Below are positions 1-8,334 of a stretch of DNA of 64,000 bases, piece by piece; position 1 is the stretch's first letter, and the number at the start of each line of letters is the position of its first letter. Under the pieces are notes generated by a model that made no database searches, was not told the origin of the DNA, and saw only the letters and a program-made list of their open reading frames with translations. Origin of the DNA: Streptomyces sp. 2131.1 (GTDB taxonomy: Bacteria; Actinomycetota; Actinomycetes; Streptomycetales; Streptomycetaceae); contig NZ_FNSY01000001.1 in NCBI RefSeq assembly GCF_900105515.1, positions 1,550,001-1,614,000 on the forward strand. Direction: 5' to 3'. Position numbers and translations under genes: made by a program.

Positions 1-257
1 CGGCCGGGCTGACCGACGGCGACATCGGGCGGCTGCTGGCGATCCTGGGCGCCCTGCCCCCGAGCGTGGCGGTCGTGCTCGTCGAGCACCACGTCGAGGT
101 GGTCGCCCAGGTCGCCACGTCGGTGACGGTGCTGGCGGCCGGCCGGGTGCTCGTGACCGGGCCGACCGGGGAGGCGCTCGCCCACCCGGAGGTCCGCGAC
201 GCCTATCGGAACCCGCTGCAGCCCTTGGTCACCGACAGCCCCGACGCGAGAGGATGA
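1..257 (+). CDS. ABC transporter ATP-binding protein, LivG-like (3' end only)
   Basis: The reading frame is open from the window edge to the TGA at 255-257, so only the last 84 or so residues are present. They contain an AGL stretch typical of the end of the D-loop, then VVLVEHHVEVV, which matches the H-loop (LIEHDM in LivG), and a tail of the kind GxVLVTGPTGEALAHPEVRDAYRN. That tail pattern (gene ends with DPxVxxAYLG) is characteristic of branched-chain amino acid/urea type ATPases of the LivG family. The next gene, 10 bp downstream, is a LivF-type partner, so the two would form the ATPase pair of one importer whose permeases and binding protein lie outside the window. The substrate cannot be told. 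Confidence 0.8.
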   Translation, partial: AGLTDGDIGRLLAILGALPPSVAVVLVEHHVEVVAQVATSVTVLAAGRVLVTGPTGEALAHPEVRDAYRNPLQPLVTDSPDARG

Positions 258-267
258 CCGACCCCCG

Positions 268-996
268 ATGCTCGAACTCACGGGCCTGACCGCGGGCTAC
301 CACGGCGGCACGGTCCTCCACGGCCTCGACCTGTCCGTGCCCGCCGGCACGGTGCACGCCGTCGTCGGCCACAACGGCGCGGGCAAGACGACGCTCGTGC
401 ACACCGTCGCCGGTCTGATGCGCCCGGACGCGGGCACGGTACGGCTGGACGGCCGGGACGTCACGGGACAGCCGGCGCACCGGATCGCCCGCGCCGGGAT
501 CGGTCTCGTGCCGCAGGGCCGCCGGGTCTTCGCCAACCTGAGCGTCGCCGAGCACCTTCGGCTGTCGTACCGACCGCCGCGCGGGGGCGACGCCTCGCGG
601 CCGAGTGTGTGGACGCCGGCGCGGGTGCTGGAGCTGCTCCCCCGGCTGGGCGAGCGACGCGGCAACCGGGGCGCCGACCTGTCCGGCGGGGAGCAGCAGA
701 TGCTGGCCCTGGCCCGGGCGCTGCTCGGTTCGCCGAGCGTGCTGCTGCTCGACGAGCCGACGGAGGGCCTGGCGCCGGCCCTGGTCCGTCAGGTGCACGA
801 GCTGGTGACCACACTGGCCGAGGAGGGCATCGCCGTACTCCTGGTGTCGCCGAGTCCGGCGACGGCGGCCCGGTGCGCGGACACCCTGACGGTGCTGACG
901 TCGGGGCGGGTGGGGCTGCGGCTGGACGGGGCCGGGGCCCGCGAGGACCCGACGGCCCTGCACGCGGCGCTCGAACTGGCGCCGACGGGCGCCTGA
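268..996 (+). CDS. ABC transporter ATP-binding protein, LivF-like
   Basis: A 242-residue cytoplasmic ATPase that would energise uptake of a branched-chain amino acid, amide or related solute. Walker A GHNGAGKTT is at residues 34-42, the signature LSGGEQQ at about 138-144, and Walker B LLLDEPTEGLAP at about 159-170. The Q-loop region (GLVPQGRRVFANLSVAEHL) has the LivF-specific wording. Length is close to the family norm (233-245). The ATG start lies 10 bp after the stop of the LivG-like gene, indicating co-transcription. The H-loop reads LLVSPSPATA where the family usually has (V/E)Q(N/D), so the switch histidine region is unusual; this may reduce activity or be a tolerated variation. A strong hairpin follows at once. 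Confidence 0.85.
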   Translation: MLELTGLTAGYHGGTVLHGLDLSVPAGTVHAVVGHNGAGKTTLVHTVAGLMRPDAGTVRLDGRDVTGQPAHRIARAGIGLVPQGRRVFANLSVAEHLRLSYRPPRGGDASRPSVWTPARVLELLPRLGERRGNRGADLSGGEQQMLALARALLGSPSVLLLDEPTEGLAPALVRQVHELVTTLAEEGIAVLLVSPSPATAARCADTLTVLTSGRVGLRLDGAGAREDPTALHAALELAPTGA

Positions 997-1031
997 CGTA
1001 CGCGGGGAGGTAGCGCCCCTCCCCGCGTACG
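997..1031. terminator. bidirectional hairpin terminator
   Basis: A perfect 14-bp stem, CGTACGCGGGGAGG at 997-1010 against its complement at 1018-1031, with a 7-nt loop. It sits between two convergent genes, the LivF-like ATPase ending at 996 and the monooxygenase ending at 1037, and is well placed to stop transcription from both sides. Confidence 0.75.
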
Positions 1032-1036
1032 CGGGG

Positions 1037-2254
1037 TTACCTGACCTTCAGGCTGTGGCCGCCGAAGCCGCTGCTGCGGTCGGAGCCGCTGTTCTGCTCC
1101 TGCCACCAGGCGTCGAACTCGGGCTGGCCCATGGCCGACCAGTCGGGAGTGTTCTCGACCTGGGTGCTGCCCATCCGGCGGGCGAGGGCGACCATGGCGG
1201 AGCCGACGGGGCCGCGGCCCGCGTCGTACCGCTCCAGCACGTCCTTCCAACTGTCCCCGGCGATCCAGGCGGCCTCCAGCGCGGTGGCGTCCTGGAGCGC
1301 CTTCACGCTGCCGGCGCCGACGTGCGGGCGGGAGACGCTGGCGGCGTCGCCGACGAGCGCCATCCGTCCCGAGGTGTAATGCGGGACCGCGAGGTCGTAG
1401 ATGGGCTGGATGAAGGTGGTCGCGGCGGGCGTGCCGAGCACCTTGTCGGCCCAGAACGGCGGGAAGTGCTCCGCGACGAGGGCGCGCAGCCAGTCGGTCA
1501 CCTCGGAGTTGAGGCGGCCGGGCGGCAGCGAGGTGGGGGTGCGCAGGTCCGGGTGGAGGCCGTCGGTCTGCGGGGGCGTGGTGTAGAGCACCCAGTTGAG
1601 GCGGTGGCCGCCGGTGCCGTCCGGGATGCGGTAGATCATGCAGTGCCCGCCGGGGAAGACGATGTTGTGGGCGTCCAGCCCGTCCGACGGCAGACCGTCG
1701 ACGTCGTCGGACGCGCCGCGCCAGCCGATGTATCCGGCGTACTCCGGGCTGATCCCGGGGAACATCGCCTCGCGGACCACGGAGCGGTAGCCGTCGGCAC
1801 CGATGACCAGGTCGAAGCGCTCCTCGTGTCCGTCGGAGAGCCGCAGGGTCACCCCGTCGTCGGCCGGGTCCACGGCGGTGACCACGGCGCCGGAACGGTA
1901 GTCGACGCCCTCCGGCACCCGGTGGCGCAACTCGCTCCACAGGGAGCCCCAGTTGTAGGCGCGGAACGGGAACGGCTGCTGCCCGAAGCCCCGGCCGTGC
2001 GGCGCGTCGCCGTCCCGTACGCTCCACACCCGCCGGGTCAGCGGCGCCCAGGGCATCTCGGGAGCCACATATCCGGCCTCTCTCAGCTCCTCGTAGCGGT
2101 CGCTCTGGAGGGCGATTCCGACGCCCCGGTCCCGGAGTTCGGCGTCGGCGCGCTCGAAGACGGTGACCCGGCCCGCTCCTCCGCGCGACACGGCCAGGGC
2201 CGTGGCACACCCCGCTATGCTCCCGCCGACCACGGCGACGCTGCCTCCACGCAT
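1037..2254 (-). CDS. FAD-dependent monooxygenase (PHBH-type)
   Basis: A 405-residue flavoprotein hydroxylase of the p-hydroxybenzoate hydroxylase class, expected to use NAD(P)H and O2 on an aromatic or polyketide-like substrate. The N-terminal Rossmann motif VVGGSIAGCATALAVSRGG binds FAD. The DG motif appears as LVIGADGYRSVVREAMFPG, and the second FAD motif as LVGDAASVSRPHVGAGSVKALQDA near residue 295. The start chosen is the ATG at 2254, directly before the Rossmann strand with GGAGAG upstream; a longer frame exists to 2512 but it codes for low-complexity sequence. It is transcribed away from the conservon and has no cluster partners in view, so the substrate is unknown. Confidence 0.85.
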   Translation of the reverse strand: MRGGSVAVVGGSIAGCATALAVSRGGAGRVTVFERADAELRDRGVGIALQSDRYEELREAGYVAPEMPWAPLTRRVWSVRDGDAPHGRGFGQQPFPFRAYNWGSLWSELRHRVPEGVDYRSGAVVTAVDPADDGVTLRLSDGHEERFDLVIGADGYRSVVREAMFPGISPEYAGYIGWRGASDDVDGLPSDGLDAHNIVFPGGHCMIYRIPDGTGGHRLNWVLYTTPPQTDGLHPDLRTPTSLPPGRLNSEVTDWLRALVAEHFPPFWADKVLGTPAATTFIQPIYDLAVPHYTSGRMALVGDAASVSRPHVGAGSVKALQDATALEAAWIAGDSWKDVLERYDAGRGPVGSAMVALARRMGSTQVENTPDWSAMGQPEFDAWWQEQNSGSDRSSGFGGHSLKVR

Positions 2255-2738
2255 GTCTGGCTCTCCACTCACTTGAGGTCCCGGCCGGCCGCCCGGCCGC
2301 CCGCACGCCGGGGCGCCGCTGCGGAAGTACGCTTGCATTGGCGCTGGTTGAGCCGCTTCCGTGCGGTCGCGGCCGCTCCGAATCCTAGCGAGGGGCGTTG
2401 GGCGCGCGCATTCGGGCAAGTTCCGCTTTTCAGCCACCGATACATCGTCAACAGTCGTCTTGCGCGCGCCTCTTGGGCATTTCTGACTAGTGTTCTGGCA
2501 TGTTCCCCTCACCGGTCGGGCGTTCCGCTCACCGCCTGGCGGCCGGCTTCGGCACCGGCCGCGACGCGCTTCGAAGACGCCTCACCCGCTCCGTCCGCCA
2601 CTGAACGAGCGTCCGCACCCCGCGCGTTACCCCATACCCGGAAGCGGGCGCTCCGGCAGCAGCGGTCAGGGCACCCGCATGCCCGCCGGTGCCCGCGCGA
2701 CCGGCGGAACCGTCCCCATTGATTTCCGCGAGGACCCG
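2255..2738. other. intergenic region between divergent monooxygenase and conservon
   Basis: This 484-bp stretch separates the divergent starts at 2254 and 2739 and must hold promoters for both. It includes a locally less GC-rich section around 2380-2500. I see no convincing gene, repeat or clean -35/-10 pair in it. A frame continuing upstream from cvnA to 2490 lacks protein-like composition and was not accepted. Confidence 0.5.
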
Positions 2739-4223
2739 ATGACCGAACCGATATTGATCCTGCTCGCGCTGGCGGCGGGGACCTTCGCCTCGCTCCTGTT
2801 CCTGCGCCGCGCCCGCGCCGAGAAGCGGCGGGCCGACGAGACCGAGCAGCGGCGCGAGCAGTTGGCCCAGCAGATGAGGGCCGCCGAACAGTACGTGGCA
2901 CACATCGCCCAGAGCGTCGTCCAGGCGGCCGCGTCCGAGGCGCAGACGGGCCGCCCCTACCAACTGGATTCGGCCATCCCGCCGCAGCTGGCCCACACGC
3001 AGCTCGCGAACGGGCTGGCCGCCCTGGCGAACCAGGTGCGCTCCGCGATCACGATGACGGGTCGGCTGGCGCAGAACGCCGCCGAGGAACAGCTCGCCCA
3101 GGTATGGGCGGAGACGGAGCGTCAGGTCGCGCAGGCCCGACAGGAGTCGGTGGACGTCGCCCGGGCGGCCGTCCGCGCCTTCGCCTCCAGCACCGTGCAG
3201 CGCGCGGCGAAGCTGAGCAGCACGATCAGCGCCGGGGTCCGGCGCCACGTCTCGGACGAGGCGTACGCGACTCTGGTCGAGATGGACCACCTGGCCCAGC
3301 AGATGCTGCTCACCGCGTCCGGCTACGGCGTCCTGGCCGGTGACAAGCTGTCGCGGCGCTGGCCGGCGACCACGCTGACGGATGTCGTCCGCACCGCGAT
3401 GGGCCGGGTCGAGGGCTACCAGCGGGTCCAGCACACGGACCTGGAGTCCTTCGCGGTGCAGAGCCGGGCGGTGGAGGCGGTCGTCCACACCCTGTCGGTG
3501 CTGCTGGACAACGCCCTGCGCTACTCGCCGCCCAACGCCCGGGTGCACGTCTCCCTGGAGCACGGCGCGAACGCGGCGTTCCTCGTCGTCGACGACGCCG
3601 GTCTGCGGATGGAGGACGAGCGGCTGACCTGGGCCCGCGAGGTGATGTCCGGCGAGCAGCGGGACGACATCACCCGGCTGGGCGCCTACCCGCAGACGGG
3701 GCTGCGCGTGGCCTCGGTCCTGGCCCACCAGTACGGCTTCCGCGTCGAGTTGACCGCGCCGAACCTGTACGGCGGCACCCGCGCGATCATCGTGCTGCCG
3801 CAGGCCCTGCTGACGACGCCGGGGCCGTCCAGGGCGGTGCCCGCGCAGTCGCTTCCCGCGCCCCGTCCCGTCGCCGCCGCTCCGGTGCCGTCCGCCGTTC
3901 CGTCGACGGAGACCCCCATGCCCGAGCCCGTGTCCCCGCCGGAGGCGATGCCTGTGGCGGAGCCGGCACCCGCGGCCGCCGCCGCACCTGCTCCCGCTCC
4001 CGTGACGCCCGCCGACGCGCAGCCCGCACCCCGGCAGGCCCCGGCCACCACGGCCAGCGGGCTCACCGTCCGCCGGCGCGGCGCACGGCCGGCCGCCGCG
4101 GCACGGCCGGGGCCCGAACCCGTGGTCGAACCGGGCAGGCCCTCGGTGGCCGCCGCGTGGATGGCGGGCAGCCGCAGCAGCCGGGACAACCAGAACCCCC
4201 CTCGTACGGACGAAGGACGTTGA
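2739..4223 (+). CDS. cvnA: conservon sensor kinase-like ATPase CvnA
   Basis: The 494-residue histidine-kinase-like component of a conservon, the membrane-attached G-protein-like signalling unit of streptomycetes. One N-terminal membrane helix (about residues 3-22) is followed by a long alpha-helical region with a charged stretch, then a HATPase_c domain. The N-box reads VLLDNALRYSPPNARVHV and is followed by the G1-like VVDDAGLRM. There is no extracellular sensor domain, so this is a short form of CvnA. The last 140 residues are Pro/Ala-rich and probably disordered. No recognisable H-box histidine was seen, in line with CvnA proteins acting by nucleotide binding rather than ordinary phosphotransfer. 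The ATG at 2739 was chosen because hydrophobic coding sequence begins there. It heads a tightly packed operon. Confidence 0.9.
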   Translation: MTEPILILLALAAGTFASLLFLRRARAEKRRADETEQRREQLAQQMRAAEQYVAHIAQSVVQAAASEAQTGRPYQLDSAIPPQLAHTQLANGLAALANQVRSAITMTGRLAQNAAEEQLAQVWAETERQVAQARQESVDVARAAVRAFASSTVQRAAKLSSTISAGVRRHVSDEAYATLVEMDHLAQQMLLTASGYGVLAGDKLSRRWPATTLTDVVRTAMGRVEGYQRVQHTDLESFAVQSRAVEAVVHTLSVLLDNALRYSPPNARVHVSLEHGANAAFLVVDDAGLRMEDERLTWAREVMSGEQRDDITRLGAYPQTGLRVASVLAHQYGFRVELTAPNLYGGTRAIIVLPQALLTTPGPSRAVPAQSLPAPRPVAAAPVPSAVPSTETPMPEPVSPPEAMPVAEPAPAAAAAPAPAPVTPADAQPAPRQAPATTASGLTVRRRGARPAAAARPGPEPVVEPGRPSVAAAWMAGSRSSRDNQNPPRTDEGR

Positions 4224-4225
4224 TC

Positions 4226-4654
4226 ATGTCGGACACGCACGCGAACACCCTGGGCTGGCTGCTGGACGAGCAGCTCGGATCGGTGGAGGGCGTCCGCTAC
4301 GCCGTGCTGATGAGCGGCGACGGACTCCTCAAGGCCCGGACCCGCACCATCAGCCAGGAGGACGGCGAGAAGCTGGCCGCGCTGACCGCCTCGCTGCGCG
4401 CGTCGGGCCGCGCCTGGGACGAGTTCACCGGCGGGCAGGGCGTGCGCCAGCAGCTGATCGAGTCCGTGTCGACGATCGGGCTGACGACCGCCGCCGGGCA
4501 GCACACCATGCTCTCGGTCGTCACCACGGGCCCGCACGCCGACGTCGGCCTGATCAGCCACCACATGGGCCTGCTGGTGGTCCGCCTGGGCGAGCAGCTG
4601 GGCACGAGGGAGCGCACCCCGGCACTTCAGCCGGACGGGGGCCCCGCCGCATGA
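4226..4654 (+). CDS. cvnB: conservon roadblock/LC7 protein CvnB
   Basis: A 142-residue roadblock/LC7 domain protein, the presumed GTPase-activating or scaffold partner of CvnD. The MglB-like pattern is visible: GWLLDEQLGSVEGVRYAVLMSGDGLL at the N-terminus, a central amphipathic helix, then MLSVVTTGPHADVGLISHHMGLLVVRLGEQL. The ATG is 2 bp after the cvnA stop. Its last four bases (ATGA) overlap the start of cvnC at 4651, so translation is probably coupled. Confidence 0.92.
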   Translation: MSDTHANTLGWLLDEQLGSVEGVRYAVLMSGDGLLKARTRTISQEDGEKLAALTASLRASGRAWDEFTGGQGVRQQLIESVSTIGLTTAAGQHTMLSVVTTGPHADVGLISHHMGLLVVRLGEQLGTRERTPALQPDGGPAA

Positions 4655-5004
4655 GCGGACCACGGCGCGACCCGGACATGGTCAGGCCCTACGTCCGCAC
4701 GGGCGGGCGGGTCCGCCCGCACCGGGACGTACGGCTGGAGAGCGTGGTCGTCGCCGCGTCGGGCGCGGCCGACGAGCTGGGGCCGGACGCGCGGCGGGTG
4801 CTGAGCCTGTTCGCGGTGGGCCGGGGCGGTCTGGCCGTCGCCGACATCGCGGCCGCGCTCCAGCTGCCGCCCTCCACCGTGCGGATCATCGTCTCCTCCC
4901 TCATGGACAGCGGACATCTGGCCAGCCCGGCCCCCGCCGTCGAGGACCAGCCCCAGAACGACATCCTCCAGAAGGTGCTTGATGGACTCCGAGAACTGGT
5001 CTGA
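4651..5004 (+). CDS. cvnC: conservon DUF742 protein CvnC
   Basis: A 117-residue DUF742 protein with the typical opening (PDMVRPYVRTGGRVRP) and a winged-helix-like core around LAVADIAAALQLPPSTVRIIVSSLMDSGHL (residues 70-100). DUF742 proteins occur almost only as the third member of conservons; their biochemical role is not settled, though the wHTH resemblance suggests protein or DNA binding. It overlaps cvnB by 4 bp at its start and cvnD by about 23 bp at its end. Confidence 0.92.
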   Translation: MSGPRRDPDMVRPYVRTGGRVRPHRDVRLESVVVAASGAADELGPDARRVLSLFAVGRGGLAVADIAAALQLPPSTVRIIVSSLMDSGHLASPAPAVEDQPQNDILQKVLDGLRELV

Positions 5005-5608
5005 CTCCCCGAACGGCGTCTCGTACGTACCGGCGACGGTGACCCAGTCCGCCAAGATCGTGATCGCCGGCGGCTTCGGCGTCGGCAAGACCACGTTCAT
5101 CGGCAGCGTCTCGGAGGTCAGGCCGCTGCGGATGGAGGAGCCGATCACGGAGGACAGCGTCGGGGTCGACGACCTGCGCGGGGTGCCGGACAAGACCACG
5201 ACGACCGTGGGCATGGACTTCGGCCGCATCCACCTGGCGCGCGGAGCTCTCGCCCTCTACCTGTTCGGGCTGCCCGGCCAGGTCCGCTTCCAGCCCCTGT
5301 GGGAGGACCTGGCCCACGGGGCGCTCGGCTGCCTGGTGCTGGCCGACACCCGCGACCTGGACGCGAGCCACGAGGCGCTGGGGCTGCTGGAGGACCAGGG
5401 CATCCCGTACGCCGTCGCGATCAACGTATTCCCCGACGCCCCCGAATACGGCCTCGGCGAGATCCGCGAGGCCCTCGCCCTGGACCCGGCGACCCCGCTG
5501 ACCACCTGCGACGCGCGGGACCGTACCTCCTGCGTCTACGCGCTGATCACGCTCACGGAACACCTCGCCGCCCAACGCACGGCCCTCTCCCTGGAGCCCA
5601 CGTCATGA
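4982..5608 (+). CDS. cvnD: conservon Ras-like GTPase CvnD
   Basis: A 208-residue small GTPase of the MglA/CvnD kind. The P-loop GGFGVGKT is at residues 30-37, switch region TVGMDFGRI follows, and the G3 region is LFGLPGQVRF. The usual NKxD guanine-specificity motif is degenerate (AINVFPD), and TCDARDRTS marks the G5 region. The ATG at 4982 is preferred over the TTG one codon earlier. The start lies inside the end of cvnC and the stop overlaps the ATG of the first P450 (ATGA at 5605-5608), a sign of coupled translation. Confidence 0.92.
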   Translation: MDSENWSDSPNGVSYVPATVTQSAKIVIAGGFGVGKTTFIGSVSEVRPLRMEEPITEDSVGVDDLRGVPDKTTTTVGMDFGRIHLARGALALYLFGLPGQVRFQPLWEDLAHGALGCLVLADTRDLDASHEALGLLEDQGIPYAVAINVFPDAPEYGLGEIREALALDPATPLTTCDARDRTSCVYALITLTEHLAAQRTALSLEPTS

Positions 5609-6816
5609 CGCCCCCCACCACCGCCCTGCCGTCGGCCCCCTCGGGCCGGGTCGCCCTCTACGACCCGGCCTACGCCGCCGACCCGCACGGCGCCTACGAG
5701 CGGATGCGGGCGGCGCACGGTCCGCTGGTGCCCGTCGAGCTGTCCCCGGGCATCCCCGCCACCCTGGTGATCGGCTACTTCCAGGCCCGGCGCATCCTCA
5801 ACGACCCGCTGTACTTCCCGCACGACCCGCGCATCTGGCAGGAGCAGGTGCCGGCCGAGTGCCCGGTGCGGCCGATGATGGAGTGGCGGCCCAACGCCCT
5901 GCGCAGCGGCGGCACCGCGCACGCCCGCTACCGGGCCGCCAACACCACCGCCATCGACGCCGTCGACCAGCACGAGCTGCGGGACCGGGTGGAGAAGATC
6001 GCCGCGGCCGCCATCGCGGACTTCATCACCGCGGGCAGCGCCGACGTACTCACCCAGTACGCCTGGCCCATCGCCTTCCGCATCCTCAGCTCCCTGCTCG
6101 GCTGCCCGGACGAGATCGGGGCGCGCATCGCCGACGGGATGTCCCGGATCTTCGAGGCCAAGGACGCCCAGCGGGGCAACGAGATCCTCGGCCAGGCGGT
6201 CGCCGACCTCGTCGCCCTGCGCCGGAGCCACCCCGCCGACGACATCACCTCCCGGCTCATCGCCCACTCGGCGCAGCTGACCGACGAGGAGATGGGCCAC
6301 CAGCTGGTCACGCTGTACGGGGCCGGCATCGAGCCGCTGACCAACCTCATCGCCAACACCCAGCTGAAGATCCTCACCGACGACGAGTTCTCCGCCGGGC
6401 TGCACGCCGGGCACTCCACCGTGCGGGACGCGCTCGACACCGTCCTGTACACGGACCCGCCGATGGCGAACTACTGCATCACCTACCCGCCGTACCCGGC
6501 GGACGTCGACGGAGTGCTGCTCCCGGCCCACCAGCCGGTCCTCATCTCGATGGCCGCCTGCAACAACGACCCGGCGATCGCCCGAGCACCGGGCGGCATC
6601 GCGGGGAACCGGGCCCATCTGGCGTGGAGCATCGGCCCGCACACCTGCCCGGCACGGTCGCACGCGTACCTGATCGCGGAGACCGCGGTCACCCATCTGC
6701 TCGACGCCCTGCCCGAGATGGACCTCGCGGTCCCGGCCGCCGAACTGCGGTGGCGGCCGGGCCCGTTCCACCGCGCGCTGGAATCCCTCCCCATCGTCTT
6801 CCACGCCTCCCACTGA
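5605..6816 (+). CDS. cytochrome P450 of CYP157 type lacking ExxR (CvnE)
   Basis: A 403-residue P450-like protein translated directly from the conservon (ATGA overlap with cvnD). The haem loop reads WSIGPHTCPARSHA with the axial Cys at residue 348, but the flanking FGxGxHxCxG signature is much altered. The K-helix, which should carry ExxR, reads TVLY at 279-282 in the context ALDTVLYTDPP, so both the Glu and Arg are missing. The I-helix has AGIEPL in place of AGxDTT. Loss of ExxR is known for the CYP157 family, which is commonly paired with CYP154 in conservons; the following gene fits CYP154. Whether it is a working oxygenase or a haem/ligand sensor for the G-protein unit is open. Confidence 0.88.
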   Translation: MTPPTTALPSAPSGRVALYDPAYAADPHGAYERMRAAHGPLVPVELSPGIPATLVIGYFQARRILNDPLYFPHDPRIWQEQVPAECPVRPMMEWRPNALRSGGTAHARYRAANTTAIDAVDQHELRDRVEKIAAAAIADFITAGSADVLTQYAWPIAFRILSSLLGCPDEIGARIADGMSRIFEAKDAQRGNEILGQAVADLVALRRSHPADDITSRLIAHSAQLTDEEMGHQLVTLYGAGIEPLTNLIANTQLKILTDDEFSAGLHAGHSTVRDALDTVLYTDPPMANYCITYPPYPADVDGVLLPAHQPVLISMAACNNDPAIARAPGGIAGNRAHLAWSIGPHTCPARSHAYLIAETAVTHLLDALPEMDLAVPAAELRWRPGPFHRALESLPIVFHASH

Positions 6817-6827
6817 AGGAGACCGCC

Positions 6828-8057
6828 ATGTCCGAGCAGCCGATCCTCGTCCTCGATCCGGCCGGCACCGACCGCCACGCGGAGTACCGGGAGCTGCGCG
6901 AGCGCGGCCCCGCCACCCGGGTCGACGTCCTCGGGGTGACCGCGTGGTCCGTCAGCGACCCGGCCCTCCTCAAAGAGCTCCTGACCAGCTCCCAGGTCTC
7001 CAAGAACGCCCGCGCCCACTGGCCCGCCTTCGCCGAGACCGTGGCCACGTGGCCGCTCGCTCTGTGGGTCGCGGTGAACAACATGTTCACGGCGTACGGC
7101 GCCGACCACCGGCGGCTGCGCCGGATGATCGCGCCCGCGTTCAGCGCCCGCCGCATCCAGGACCTGCGCGTCTCCGTCGAGAAGGTCGTCTCCGAACTCC
7201 TCGACGGCCTCGCCGAACGCCCCGCCGGCGAACCGGTCGACCTCCGCACGGAACTCGCCTACCCGCTCCCCATCGCGGTGATCGGCCGCCTCATGGGCGT
7301 CCCCGACGACCAGCTCGACGGCTTCCGGGCCGTCGTCGACGGCGTCTTCGACACCACCCTCACCGTCGAGCAGGCCACCGCCAACACGGCCTCCCTCTAC
7401 GGCGCGCTCGACCAGCTCATCGCCTCCAAGCGGGCCCGGCCCGGCGACGACATGACCTCGCTCCTGCTCGCCACCCGCGACGAGGAGGGCGACGGCGGCC
7501 GGCTCGACGACGAGGAGCTGCGCGACACGCTGCTCCTGATGATCTCCGCCGGGTACGACACGACCGTCAACGTCATCGACCAGGCCATCACCGCCCTGCT
7601 GACCGGCCCGGAGCAGCTCGCCCACCTCCGCGAGGGCCGCGCCGACTGGAACGACGTCGTCGAGGAGACCCTGCGCCACGAGCCCGCGGTCAAGCACATC
7701 CCGATGCGCTACGCCCTCTCCGACATCCCGCTGCCGGACGGGCAGAAGATCGCCCGGGGCGAGGCGATCCTCGTCTCCTTCGCCCCCGCCAACCGCCACC
7801 CCGACTGGCACGGCGGGAGCGCCGACGAGTTCGACGTCACCCGCCCCACCAAGGAGCACCTGGCCTTCGGCCACGGCGTCCACTTCTGCCTCGGCGCCCC
7901 CCTCGCCCGCCTGGAGATCTCCACCGCCCTCCAGCAGCTCTTCACCCGCTTCCCCGAAGCCCGCCTCGCCGTCCCCGCGAAGGACCTCCTCCCCCTGCCG
8001 TCCCTCATCAGCAACGGCCACCAGACCCTGCCGGTCGTTCTCCGGCCGGCTCACTGA
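6828..8057 (+). CDS. cytochrome P450 (CYP154-like), conservon-linked
   Basis: A 409-residue soluble bacterial P450 with all canonical parts: I-helix AGYDTT (241-246), K-helix ExxR as ETLR (280-283), and haem-binding FGHGVHFCLG with Cys354. It starts 11 bp after the preceding P450, with AGGAGA before the ATG at 6828, so it is the sixth gene of the conservon operon. CYP154 members hydroxylate steroids and other lipophilic compounds in vitro, but the natural substrate here cannot be inferred. The intact catalytic motifs contrast with the degenerate partner just upstream. A hairpin terminator follows. Confidence 0.92.
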   Translation: MSEQPILVLDPAGTDRHAEYRELRERGPATRVDVLGVTAWSVSDPALLKELLTSSQVSKNARAHWPAFAETVATWPLALWVAVNNMFTAYGADHRRLRRMIAPAFSARRIQDLRVSVEKVVSELLDGLAERPAGEPVDLRTELAYPLPIAVIGRLMGVPDDQLDGFRAVVDGVFDTTLTVEQATANTASLYGALDQLIASKRARPGDDMTSLLLATRDEEGDGGRLDDEELRDTLLLMISAGYDTTVNVIDQAITALLTGPEQLAHLREGRADWNDVVEETLRHEPAVKHIPMRYALSDIPLPDGQKIARGEAILVSFAPANRHPDWHGGSADEFDVTRPTKEHLAFGHGVHFCLGAPLARLEISTALQQLFTRFPEARLAVPAKDLLPLPSLISNGHQTLPVVLRPAH

Positions 8058-8074
8058 GCGAAGGGGAACAGCGA

Positions 8075-8106
8075 CGGCGGCCCGCACCCGGAGGTGCGGG
8101 CCGCCG
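8075..8106. terminator. hairpin terminator after the conservon operon
   Basis: A perfect 14-bp GC stem (8075-8088 with 8093-8106) and a 4-nt loop lie between the P450 stop at 8057 and the convergent CDGSH gene stop at 8113. It probably ends both transcripts. Confidence 0.75.
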
Positions 8107-8112
8107 CTCGTA

Positions 8113-8334
8113 TCAGTCCTTGCGCCCCTGCCCCGGCGGTCTCGTGCGGCGGCGGTGGCTGGTGTCGCACCAGGGGTACGCGCGGCTGCGGCGGCAGGTG
8201 CAGACGGCTACGACGAAACGGTCGGAGGTGGCGACCGTGCCGTCCTCCCGGACGATCTCGACCGGGCCCTCGATCAGGACCGGGCCGCCCGGCTCGATGG
8301 TGAGGCGGCGGGGGCGGTCAGGGTCGTTCGGCAC
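8113..8334 (-). CDS. CDGSH iron-sulfur domain protein
   Basis: A 73-residue protein with a single CDGSH-type motif: VCTCRRSRAYPWCDTSH, i.e. C-x-C-x2-S-x3-P-x-C-D-x2-H, the ligand set of a (Cys)3(His)1 [2Fe-2S] cluster. Proteins of this kind are small redox or cluster-transfer factors. The start at 8334 overlaps the end of the methyltransferase gene by 17 bp, so the two are cotranscribed and probably translationally coupled. The CDGSH consensus reads CDTSH here, a common variation. Confidence 0.88.
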   Translation of the reverse strand: MPNDPDRPRRLTIEPGGPVLIEGPVEIVREDGTVATSDRFVVAVCTCRRSRAYPWCDTSHRRRTRPPGQGRKD

